A stretch of 30,289 nucleotides of DNA. It comes from CAZBZG01 sp964496245 (GTDB taxonomy: Bacteria > Planctomycetota > SZUA-567). Shown piece by piece: positions 13,024 to 20,428 of the stretch. The stretch spans positions 1-30,289 of the forward strand of contig CAZBZG010000012.1 of NCBI GenBank assembly GCA_964496245.1. The letters run 5' to 3'. Each line of letters opens with the position of its first letter. Within the stretch, counting starts at the first letter, position 1. Below the pieces are notes generated by a model. It did no database searches, was not told where the DNA came from, and saw only the letters and a program-made list of their open reading frames with translations. The position numbers and the translations under genes were made by a program.

Positions 13024-14477
13024 TGGCCCGCCCCAACATCGTCCTGATCCTGGCTGACGACATGGGCTACGGCGATCTGTCGTGCCTGAACGAGGCGGGC
13101 AAGATCCACACCCCGCACCTCGACCGGCTCGCAGCCGAAGGCATGACCTTCACGGACGCGCACGCGAGCAGCGCGGTCTGCACGCCCTCCCGCTACAGCA
13201 TCCTGACCGGCCGCTACGCCTGGCGGAGCCGGCTCAAGAACGGCGTGCTCGGGCCCCTCGAACCGCCGCTCATCGAGGAGGGCCGCCTGACCCTGCCGCA
13301 ACTTCTGCGCACGCAAGGGTACCGCACCGGCTGCATGGGCAAATGGCATCTCGGCATGAGCTGGCCCTTTGCCGACGGGCATGAGCCGCTCTTGGGCGAC
13401 TGGCGCAGCCAACAGACCCAGAACGCGTCGCTGCATCTGCAGAGCGCCGAGCCTGTTCGCGGCGGGCCGGTGGATCGTGGATTCGACACCTACTTCGGGG
13501 TGGACGTACCCAACTTCCCGCCCTACGGCTGGATCGAGGACGACCGGCTGGCCGGCGCGCCCGACCGCATGAAGCCGGAAGCCATGTACGGCGTGCCCGG
13601 CGCCATGACGGAGGGCTGGGACCTGGAAGCCATCATGCCCACGCTCACGCAAAAAGCGGTCGACTTCGTCGAAGCGAACGCCGCCGGCGCGCAGCCCTTC
13701 TTCCTGTACTTCCCCCTGACCGGTCCGCACACGCCCATCTGTCCCACGCCCGCATTCCGCGGCCACAGCGAGGCAGGCATCTACGGCGACTGGGTCATGC
13801 AGATGGACGCGGCCGTGGGCGCGGTCCTGGAGGCGCTCGACCGCTGCGGGCTGGCCGAGGACACGCTCCTCCTCTTTGCGAGCGACAACGGCTCGCCCGG
13901 CCGCAACGGGAGCGCCGAAGACCCGGGCACGGTGCTCGAGACCTTTGGCCACAACCCGAGCTGGATCCTGCGCGGCATGAAGGCCGACATCTACGAAGGC
14001 GGCCACCGCGTACCGTTCCTGGCGCGGTGGCCCGGCCGCATCCAGCCCGGCACTTGCGCCGAGGGGCTCGTCTGCCTCATGGATCTCATGGCCACCTGTG
14101 CGGACCTGACGGGCGCCGCACTTCCGGCGGGCGCAGCCGAAGACAGCCTGAGTCTGCGGCCCTATCTGTTGGGGGACGCAACGGCCGGGTCGATCCGCGA
14201 GAGCCTGGTCCACCACAGCCATCACGGCCTGTTCGCCATGCGCAAGGGCGCGTGGAAGTACATCGCCGGCTGGGGCTCGGGCGGCTTCAGCGCGAACGCG
14301 GCCATCCCGTCCCTGCGCGACACCCCCCGCACCCAGTACGACCCGCCCGAGCAGCTCTACCATCTCGCCGACGACCTGCGCGAAGCGCACAACCTCTGGG
14401 GCGACCGCCAGACCGTGGTCGCCGACCTCGCCGGGCTGCTCACCCGCTTTCGCTTCGTAGGAGAAGCGCCGCGGTGA
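13023..14477 (+). CDS. Formylglycine-dependent sulfatase, no signal peptide
   Basis: A 484-residue type I (S1-family) sulfatase. The maturation motif CTPSR is at 53-57 (Cys53 becomes formylglycine), followed by YSILTGRYAWRS. Metal ligands Asp12/Asp13 are in LADDMGYGD, with GKWHLG around residue 105 and ASDNGSPG in the C-terminal half. It removes sulfate from a sulfated sugar or other sulfate ester. The protein begins MARPNIVLILADD, directly on the first core strand, so it appears cytoplasmic; most polysaccharide sulfatases are exported. It overlaps the URO-D stop by one base (TGATG), so both are made from one operon. Confidence 0.93.
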   Translation: MARPNIVLILADDMGYGDLSCLNEAGKIHTPHLDRLAAEGMTFTDAHASSAVCTPSRYSILTGRYAWRSRLKNGVLGPLEPPLIEEGRLTLPQLLRTQGYRTGCMGKWHLGMSWPFADGHEPLLGDWRSQQTQNASLHLQSAEPVRGGPVDRGFDTYFGVDVPNFPPYGWIEDDRLAGAPDRMKPEAMYGVPGAMTEGWDLEAIMPTLTQKAVDFVEANAAGAQPFFLYFPLTGPHTPICPTPAFRGHSEAGIYGDWVMQMDAAVGAVLEALDRCGLAEDTLLLFASDNGSPGRNGSAEDPGTVLETFGHNPSWILRGMKADIYEGGHRVPFLARWPGRIQPGTCAEGLVCLMDLMATCADLTGAALPAGAAEDSLSLRPYLLGDATAGSIRESLVHHSHHGLFAMRKGAWKYIAGWGSGGFSANAAIPSLRDTPRTQYDPPEQLYHLADDLREAHNLWGDRQTVVADLAGLLTRFRFVGEAPR

Positions 14478-14639
14478 AGGGCCCTCCTCTACGCAATCCC
14501 CGGACTGCCTGGGCATTTGCCCCAAGTCCCTGCTGGATCTGTGCGCCGTGCATCCGGTCTTTGCGCACCATCCCGACATGCGCGGCGCCGGGGTGAAACG
14601 GCCGGGGCAAGAGGAGCCCCCCGCATCCGGAGCATGCAT

Positions 14640-14670
14640 TGCTGCAGACCCCCCCCCGCGGCCTGCAGCA
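14640..14670. terminator. Stem-loop with C9 tract in loop, between convergent genes
   Basis: TGCTGCAG (14640-14647) pairs perfectly with CTGCAGCA (14663-14670); the 15-nt loop contains nine consecutive C (14649-14657). It lies 162 nt past the sulfatase and 80 nt past the alcohol dehydrogenase stop. The rest of the 272-nt gap shows only a weaker GGGGC/GCCCC hairpin near 14604-14620. Confidence 0.3.
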
Positions 14671-14749
14671 TCCTTGCGAAGGCCGGCCGGATCTCAAGAC
14701 ACATGACCCGGCTTCGGATCGAGACGGATGAGGATGCCCGGTCCGCCTG

Positions 14750-15913
14750 CTACGCGGCCCCGCGCAGGATCGCGGCCACCTTGTCCGGCGTGAGGTCTTT
14801 GTGTTCTCCCCAGACCACGCCGCGCGCGGTGAAGCGCCGCTCGATCTCGTCGGCCGCTTCGGCGGCGGGGATCTCGAAATCGCGCAGGGTCGTGGGCATA
14901 CCCAGCGAATGGAAGAAGCCCTCGGTTTCGGCGATGGCCCGGTCGGCCGCTTTGTCGTCGTCCGGCTCGTCCACGCCGAAGACGCGGCGTGCCAGTTGGG
15001 CGAGTTTCTCCCGCTTGCGTTCCTTCTGAAAACGCCAGAGCGACGGGAGGACGATGGCGAGCGACTCGGCGTGCGCCACGCCGTAGAGGGCCGTCAGTTC
15101 GTGGCCGGTCATGTGCGTGGACCAGTCCTGGGGCACGCCGCAGCCGAGCGACCGGTTGAGCGCCCAGGTCGCGCACCACATGAAGTTCGCGCGCGCGTCG
15201 TAGTCCTCTGGATCGGCCAGCGTCTTGGGTCCCTCCTCGATCAGAGTCTTCACGACCGCCTCCGCCTGCCGGTCCTGGAGCGGCGCGTCCGCAGGACAGG
15301 TCATGTACTGCTCCATGACGTGCACGAACGCGTCGACCACGCCGTTGCGCACCTGGTGCTTGGGCAGCGAGAACGTGACCTGCGGATCGAGGATGCTGAA
15401 GTGGGGCTGCATCAGCTCGCTGTCGAACCCGCGCTTGTCCTTGCGTTCTTCGCGCGTGATCACGGCGAGCGGATTCATCTCCGACCCCGTAGCCGGAAGG
15501 GTCAGGACCGTGCCGACCGGGAGGGCGGCCTTCGGTACGATCTCGCCGCGCCTCTCGAGAAAGAGCCACGGGTCGTCCTCGGCATAGGGCACGGCCACGG
15601 CGATGAACTTGGTCGCATCGAGCGTCGATCCGCCGCCCACAGCGAGCAAAAAGTCGATGCCCTGTTGCCGCACGAGTTCCACAGCCTCCATGCATTTCTC
15701 GTAGGTGGGATTCGGCGGGATGCCGGGGAATTCCGTGACCGCGCGGCCGCCCAGCGCCCGGATCACCTGTTCGTACACGCCGTTGCGCTTGATCGAGCCC
15801 CCGCCGTAGACCATGAGCACGTTGGCGTCGGCCGGGACCAGACGGTCGAGTTCGGCGATGGTGTTGCGGCCAAAGACGATGCGGGTCGGGTTGTAGTATT
15901 CGAAGTTGCGCAT
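14750..15913 (-). CDS. yqhD: YqhD-type iron-containing alcohol dehydrogenase / aldehyde reductase
   Basis: A 387-residue group III iron alcohol dehydrogenase, the same length as E. coli YqhD. The coenzyme loops YGGGS (36-40) and AVGGGSTLDATKF (91-103), the ATGSE strand (141-145) and the metal ligands Asp194, His198, His267 and His281 are all present, as are GVVDAFVHVMEQY and HMTGHELTAL. YqhD enzymes reduce short aldehydes with NADPH; in a glycan island the natural substrate could be lactaldehyde from fucose or rhamnose, or a detoxified aldehyde (inference). AGGAGG stands 7-8 nt before the ATG. It is monocistronic, convergent with the sulfatase. Confidence 0.93.
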   Translation of the reverse strand: MRNFEYYNPTRIVFGRNTIAELDRLVPADANVLMVYGGGSIKRNGVYEQVIRALGGRAVTEFPGIPPNPTYEKCMEAVELVRQQGIDFLLAVGGGSTLDATKFIAVAVPYAEDDPWLFLERRGEIVPKAALPVGTVLTLPATGSEMNPLAVITREERKDKRGFDSELMQPHFSILDPQVTFSLPKHQVRNGVVDAFVHVMEQYMTCPADAPLQDRQAEAVVKTLIEEGPKTLADPEDYDARANFMWCATWALNRSLGCGVPQDWSTHMTGHELTALYGVAHAESLAIVLPSLWRFQKERKREKLAQLARRVFGVDEPDDDKAADRAIAETEGFFHSLGMPTTLRDFEIPAAEAADEIERRFTARGVVWGEHKDLTPDKVAAILRGAA

Positions 15914-15946
15914 GCGGATCCCTCCTGGATGACAGACGTTTCCGCT

Positions 15947-15975
15947 CTCCTACCAGAAGGACGAAAACCCGGCAA
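15947..15975 (-). promoter_or_regulatory. Candidate promoter for yqhD
   Basis: Minus strand TTGCCG (15975-15970; 4 of 6), 17-nt spacer, TAGGAG (15952-15947; 3 of 6) preceded by TGG as an extended -10. The leader would be about 27 nt. Confidence 0.3.
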
Positions 15976-16031
15976 GCGAAAAGACGGGGGGCGTCCGGCC
16001 GGACCGGCACGCGGAACACGCGCGCCGCGCA

Positions 16032-16385
16032 GCGTCCGCAGTAATGCCCGGTCAACGTGGCGTACCGGCTCGCCATGCAGACGGTGGATGGGCAGTGGTA
16101 CGCATCGAAGACCGCGCCTTGTTCGGCGATGGAATCGATCTGTGGCGTCAACACCCTCCCTCCGCCATACCCGAGCATGGCATGCGACGTGTCGAAGAGA
16201 CTATCCAACCAACTGGCGAGGCTCTGCCCGAGCGCGGGGTTCTGTCTCCGGAAGTCCTTGATGAGTTGTTCGTACTCTTCCACGAGGCGAATGTGCGGAG
16301 GACCGCCAGGACATACGCTCAGGTAGCTATCTTTGTACGAAGATACAATCTCGTATGTTTTCTTGCCCTCTTCCGGGGCGGGTCA
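16032..16385 (-). pseudogene. Sulfatase N-terminal fragment joined to an unidentified gene remnant
   Basis: One minus-strand frame from an in-frame stop at 16385 carries two parts. First comes an unidentified stretch: GKKTYEIVSSYKDSYLSVC, PGGPPHIRLVEEYEQLIKDF, RRQNPALGQSLASWLDSLF. Then, from about 16172, there is a sulfatase N-terminal piece: HAMLGYGGGRVLTPQIDSIA, EQGAVFDAYHCPSTVCMASR, YATLTGHYCGRC. The latter contains the modification motif CMASR (C-x-A-S-R variant). After about 16032 the sulfatase resemblance ends and the frame continues as antisense of yqhD, so about 400 residues are missing. A GTG at 16283 is the only plausible start. No neighbouring frame continues the sulfatase. Confidence 0.6.
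16328..16345. promoter_or_regulatory. 18-bp palindrome, possible enhancer site for the sigma-54 promoter
   Basis: TATCTTTGTACGAAGATA is an imperfect palindrome with 8 of 9 base pairs matched. Its centre is about 140 bp upstream of the predicted sigma-54 start, the usual distance for activator sites. It also falls within the unidentified remnant's reading frame, so chance origin is possible. Confidence 0.35.
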
Positions 16386-16451
16386 CAAGGGGCGCGAACC
16401 ACAACCTGTTGAATTAAGGGGAGATATGGACTTTTCTTCTCCCGCCCCCTC

Positions 16452-16468
16452 TTGGCACGCCATCTGCA
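16452..16468 (+). promoter_or_regulatory. Sigma-54 (RpoN) promoter of the porin-like gene
   Basis: TTGGCACG (16452-16459), four bases, then CTGCA (16464-16468). This matches the -24/-12 consensus TTGGCACG-N4-TTGCA except one base, and GG and GC are exactly 10 nt apart. Transcription should start near 16479, giving a leader of about 83 nt. Confidence 0.8.
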
Positions 16469-16561
16469 ATGCAGGGCTTGCAGTGCGGCTGCAGCAATGC
16501 AGGAATGCGCGCCACTGCCGCGAGTTTTCCAGGGAGATGGACAGAGGAGGGATCACACCAC

Positions 16562-17908
16562 ATGCGATACGGACACATGCTGAAGCTCTTGGTGGGCGCC
16601 TGCCTGGCCGCAGCGCCACTGCATGCGGAGGACACGGCGGGCCTCAAAGCCGAAGTCGCTGATCTCAAGGCCAAGGTCGCAGCCCTCGAGAGCGCCCGGA
16701 TGGCTCCGGCAGCAGCCGGGCACGTCGAAAGCCTGACCAGTCTGCGCAGGAAAGGGGCGATCCGCATCGGCGGCCACGTCATGACCGACTTGATCGTCAC
16801 CGATCGGGAAGATGTCGGCAATGGCGGAACCCTTGCCGCGATGGCGGCCGATGACGACGACCAGGTGCTCGCCACGTATTTCAACTCCGGCTTGCCCTAT
16901 GGCTCGCGCCTCGACTTCCGAATCGAGGCCAGCGCGGACACGTTCCTCCACCTCAGTCTCAATCTCAGCGACTTCTGGGACGAGGCCGCCAACCAGGACG
17001 ACCTGCTGCAGGAAGCCTACTTCCTGTGGACGAACGTCCGCGGCACGAACTGGGATCTCCTCTTCGGCAAGAAGGAGTGGGTCGACTACGGCATGGACCA
17101 CTATGCGGGCATCACGCCCAGTCTGCACGACGGATGGGCCTACTGGCTGACGGGACTCGAAGCAAACGTCACCGGCGGCAACAATCCACACGCCGCGATC
17201 GGCACCAACGCCCTGCCCACAGCCGCCTACAGAGCGTTCCAGGTCGAAGCCATCTACCACTACCGGGACATTGCGGAGCTCTATCTGACGATCTTCCAGA
17301 ACAACCTGACGACCGGCAATGGCGCCATGACGCGCGGCATGCACGAGGACCGCCCTGACGACTCGCTTCTTTTCCAGTCGTTCGCCGTCAAAGCCGAATT
17401 CCGGCCCCTCGAGGCCCTCACGCTGCAGGCAAGCTTCATCAACTACCACAATGAGAGCGCCGGCGACCGGGACCTGATGGGGCCGCAGGCCGAGGAGGAC
17501 ATGTCCGGTCTGAGCCTGGGTCTGGACTACACGTTCCGCTCGGTGCCCCTGCGCGCATGGGGCGAGTACCAGCACGGCTTCGACTGGACCCATGACGATC
17601 GGGTAGCGACCGACACCGCCGGCCTCGGCGCGACATGGAACGTAACCGAGGCGATCGACCTCAGCCTGCTCGGGGAATGGGCACGAATCGACGACGGCAC
17701 CTACGCGGCCATGAACAACGCGCGCATGGAGGAGGAAACCTACTGGCAGGTCGTGATCACGGGGACCTACACGTTCGAACACGGTATTTACGCGACGCTC
17801 GAGTATGCCCACCAGTGGTACGATGGAGAAATCGACGGCGCACGCAGAAACACGGACGTCGCTCGCGATGCGGATCTGGTAGGGCTGCGCATGGGTTGGG
17901 AGTTCTGA
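16562..17908 (+). CDS. Outer-membrane beta-barrel porin-like protein with N-terminal coiled coil
   Basis: A 448-residue secreted protein. Signal peptide: residues 1-22, HMLKLLVGACLAAAPLHA, then AED. A short coiled coil (LKAEVADLKAKVAALESA, about 26-43) follows, as in PVC/planctomycete porins and carbohydrate-selective barrels. The remainder alternates short beta-strands rich in aromatic and acidic residues (YFNSGLPYGSRLDFRIEASA, AFQVEAIYHYRDIAELYLTI) and ends LVGLRMGWEF with the terminal Phe that directs barrel insertion. Probable role: diffusion channel, perhaps for sugars. AGGAGG lies 11 nt before the ATG. An upstream in-frame ATG at 16469 is rejected because it precedes the sigma-54 start. 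Expression is predicted to depend on RpoN and an activator. Confidence 0.8.
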   Translation: MRYGHMLKLLVGACLAAAPLHAEDTAGLKAEVADLKAKVAALESARMAPAAAGHVESLTSLRRKGAIRIGGHVMTDLIVTDREDVGNGGTLAAMAADDDDQVLATYFNSGLPYGSRLDFRIEASADTFLHLSLNLSDFWDEAANQDDLLQEAYFLWTNVRGTNWDLLFGKKEWVDYGMDHYAGITPSLHDGWAYWLTGLEANVTGGNNPHAAIGTNALPTAAYRAFQVEAIYHYRDIAELYLTIFQNNLTTGNGAMTRGMHEDRPDDSLLFQSFAVKAEFRPLEALTLQASFINYHNESAGDRDLMGPQAEEDMSGLSLGLDYTFRSVPLRAWGEYQHGFDWTHDDRVATDTAGLGATWNVTEAIDLSLLGEWARIDDGTYAAMNNARMEEETYWQVVITGTYTFEHGIYATLEYAHQWYDGEIDGARRNTDVARDADLVGLRMGWEF

Positions 17909-17988
17909 GGACTCGTCCTGAGGTGCGCGAATCCATTGCAAAGGATGCAAAAGCGGATACCATCTGGAGCGGAACCGGGAGGCCGGCA

Positions 17989-20274
17989 ATGCGTTCCAGA
18001 GATGCAGATCATCACGCGACCCACTTCGCCATGCTGCGGGACATCGGAGAACTGCTGGCCGTGGTGGCCGGCAGTACGGACCTCCAGTCCTTTCTCGACC
18101 AGACCGTGCGGATGGTGGCCGAACATCTGCGCGCTGCGGTGTGTTCGATCTACCTTGTGGAAGGCGAGACGTCGGAGCTCGTACTGCGCGCGACCGTCGG
18201 GCTCAATCCCGCATCCGTAGGTCGGGTACGGCTCGTGATCGGCGAGGGCCTGGTGGGCACGGCGCTCCAGGAACTCCGTCCTGTTTGCGAACGCGAAGCA
18301 AGCCGGCATCCGCAGTTCCGCTACTTCCCCGAGACCCGAGAGGAGGCCTACGACGCCTTTCTGGCCGTCCCCATTCAACGCGGGGTCGAGAAGGTCGGCG
18401 TCCTGGTCGTCCAGCGGGAGTCGGGCCGGGCCTTCGGCCCGGAAGACGTCTCCGCCATGCAGGTGCTCACCTCGCAGCTCGCGGGCGCCATCGAGAGCGC
18501 CCGGGCCCTCCTGGTCCTCGGCGAGACCCGCCACTCGCGCGGCGGGGGGGCGGCGCCTGCTGCCGCACGGTTCATCCGGGGACGCCCCGGAGCGCCGGGG
18601 TGCGCCACCGCCCGCTTGACCGCGTTCCGCCGGCGGGGACGGCTCTCCGACCTCGCGCCGATCGGGAACGGGGCCGCTCCGGCCGAAGAAGAGACCGCAC
18701 GCTTCGAGGCGGCGCTGGCGCGGACCGCCGCGCAGCTCACGGCCATGCAAGCCCAACTCGAGACGCGCCTGCCCGAAGCCGCGTCGCTGATCTTCGACGC
18801 CCACCTGCTCATGCTCAAGGACCGCAGCTTCACCGGCCGAATGCGCGACCTGATTCGGGAAGGCGTGTGCGCGGAAGACGCGGTCGTGCGCGTGGCCCAC
18901 GATTTCTCCGCGCGCTTCCTCGCCTGCAGCCACGACTACCTCCGCGAGAAGGCCGAGGACGTGGAAGACCTCGCGCTGCGCATCCTGGCCGGCCTGGAGG
19001 AGGCGGCAGGGGAGGACACGGACGCCTACAGCGGCCGCATCGTGATCGCGCGCGACCTGCTGCCCTCGGACATGCTCAAGATCGCGCTCGAAAACGTCCG
19101 GGGCGTGATCCTCGCCAGCGGCGGAGTCACCTCCCACGTGGCGATCATCGCGCGCTCGCTCCAGATCCCGCTGGTGATCGTGGATACGGCCGACGTGCTG
19201 CAGGTGCCCGACGGCACGCCCGCCGCGCTCGACGGCGACGCGGGCAACGTCTACATCCGCCCGTCGGACGAGATCGCCAGCCGCTTCCGCGTGCCGGAGC
19301 AGGCGCGGCAGGCCCCGCCGGCCGAAGACATGGCGGAGCAAACCTTCACAGCCGACGGCGAGCGGATCCGACTGCTGGCCAACATCAACCTGCTGAGCGA
19401 GGTCGACCTGGCCCTGCGCCTCAAGGCCGAAGGCGTCGGTCTCTACCGGACCGAACTCCCGTTCCTGGTGCGGGATTCCATGCCCAGCTGCGACGAGCAG
19501 AGCGCGGTCTACCGGACGCTCTTCGACCGCATGGCGGGGCGCGAAGTCACGGTGCGAACGCTCGACGCCGGCGGCGACAAGATGCTCGCCTACTTCGACA
19601 ACGCCGGGGAGCCCAACCCCGAACTGGGCCTGCGATCGACCCGCCTGACGCTGCGCCATCCGGATATTTTCGAAGCCCAGGTACGCGCCATCCTCACGGC
19701 CGCGGCCGGTGCGACCGCACGCATCCGCATCATGTTTCCGATGATCGCCTCGATCGACGAATTCTCGACCGCGCGCAAGCGGTTGCTCGACATCCACCGC
19801 GATCTCGCGGGCGACGCGCCGCCACCGCCCATCGGCATGATGTTGGAACTCCCGGCTGCAGCCGAACAGCTCGAGGAGTTCGCGGCCGCCGCCGACTTCT
19901 TCGCGATCGGCACCAACGACTACGTCCAGTACATGCTCGCCGCCGACCGCGCCAACCAACGCGTGGCCGATTACTACGTGGCCCACCACCCGGCTGTGAC
20001 CCGGTCGCTGGCGCGGATGATCGGCTTCCTCGCGGAGCGCGACTGCGACGTCTCGGTCTGCGGCGAGATGGCCCATGACGTGCGTTACGTCCCCTTCTTC
20101 GTGGGAGCGGGCGTGCGCAAGCTGAGCGTGGACCCGAGCTACCTCCCGGCCATCCAGGCCTGCATCGCCGGCCTCTCCCTGGAAGACGCCGTGGAATACA
20201 CCGGCCAGCTCTGCCGCGCCCGCAGCGTCCGCGAGGCCGAAGCGCTCGTCCGGGCCCGGCAGGAGGATGCGTAG
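17989..20274 (+). CDS. ptsP: PtsP, nitrogen-PTS enzyme I (GAF-PEP phosphotransferase)
   Basis: A 761-residue phosphoenolpyruvate-protein phosphotransferase of the PTS-Ntr type (E. coli PtsP is 748). A GAF sensor (about 15-170) is followed by the EI N-domain. The phosphoryl-accepting His383 is in GGVTSHVAIIARS; the PEP-binding barrel has Arg487 in LYRTELPFLV, PEP-binding LRSTRLTL, GTNDYVQYMLAADR and catalytic Cys691 in SVCGEMA. It autophosphorylates from PEP and passes phosphate to an NPr-type carrier (not in this window). GGGAGG lies 6 nt before the ATG. It starts 80 nt behind the porin-like gene with no obvious terminator, so read-through from the sigma-54 promoter is possible. A G7 tract at 18544-18550 lies in the GAF-EI linker. 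Confidence 0.93.
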   Translation: MRSRDADHHATHFAMLRDIGELLAVVAGSTDLQSFLDQTVRMVAEHLRAAVCSIYLVEGETSELVLRATVGLNPASVGRVRLVIGEGLVGTALQELRPVCEREASRHPQFRYFPETREEAYDAFLAVPIQRGVEKVGVLVVQRESGRAFGPEDVSAMQVLTSQLAGAIESARALLVLGETRHSRGGGAAPAAARFIRGRPGAPGCATARLTAFRRRGRLSDLAPIGNGAAPAEEETARFEAALARTAAQLTAMQAQLETRLPEAASLIFDAHLLMLKDRSFTGRMRDLIREGVCAEDAVVRVAHDFSARFLACSHDYLREKAEDVEDLALRILAGLEEAAGEDTDAYSGRIVIARDLLPSDMLKIALENVRGVILASGGVTSHVAIIARSLQIPLVIVDTADVLQVPDGTPAALDGDAGNVYIRPSDEIASRFRVPEQARQAPPAEDMAEQTFTADGERIRLLANINLLSEVDLALRLKAEGVGLYRTELPFLVRDSMPSCDEQSAVYRTLFDRMAGREVTVRTLDAGGDKMLAYFDNAGEPNPELGLRSTRLTLRHPDIFEAQVRAILTAAAGATARIRIMFPMIASIDEFSTARKRLLDIHRDLAGDAPPPPIGMMLELPAAAEQLEEFAAAADFFAIGTNDYVQYMLAADRANQRVADYYVAHHPAVTRSLARMIGFLAERDCDVSVCGEMAHDVRYVPFFVGAGVRKLSVDPSYLPAIQACIAGLSLEDAVEYTGQLCRARSVREAEALVRARQEDA

Positions 20275-20381
20275 CCATCGCGCAGGCGCGGAAACGAAAC
20301 GGCGCGCGTGGCGAGACCGCAGCAGGGAAACCAGCGGATGTCAGGTGCCATGCCCAACCAACACCGCATCAGTTTGTTACG

Positions 20382-20414
20382 GGAGATTTCCCCGGTGGAC
20401 GTGCTGCAATCTCC
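20382..20414. terminator. Inverted repeat between convergent ptsP and cyclase genes
   Basis: GGAGATT (20382-20388) and AATCTCC (20408-20414) form a 7-bp stem around 19 nt. It is the only notable structure in the 154-nt gap; there is no U-tract. Confidence 0.25.
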
Positions 20415-20428
20415 GCGTGGCGATCGCA

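Noticed and set aside
12882..14639. Long minus-strand open frame opposite the sulfatase
   Set aside because: It is antisense to a motif-complete sulfatase; its translation is low-complexity Arg/Ala/Gly sequence typical of GC-rich shadow frames.
16469..16561. Upstream in-frame ATG extending the porin-like protein by 31 residues
   Set aside because: It lies at or before the predicted sigma-54 transcription start and would bury the signal peptide inside the protein.
16405..16660. Small open frame starting ATG GAC TTT behind AAGGGGAG upstream of the porin-like gene
   Set aside because: Its product is Cys/Arg/His-rich with no protein-like pattern and it overlaps the sigma-54 promoter and the porin start in another frame.
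18544..18550. G7 tract in ptsP as a phase-variation site
   Set aside because: Seven Gs in DNA this GC-rich are not exceptional, and the domains on both sides are in the same frame; no sign of switching in the single sequence.
17788..20076. 762-codon minus-strand open frame opposite ptsP
   Set aside because: PtsP has all its active-site residues on the plus strand; the antisense product shows no domain pattern.
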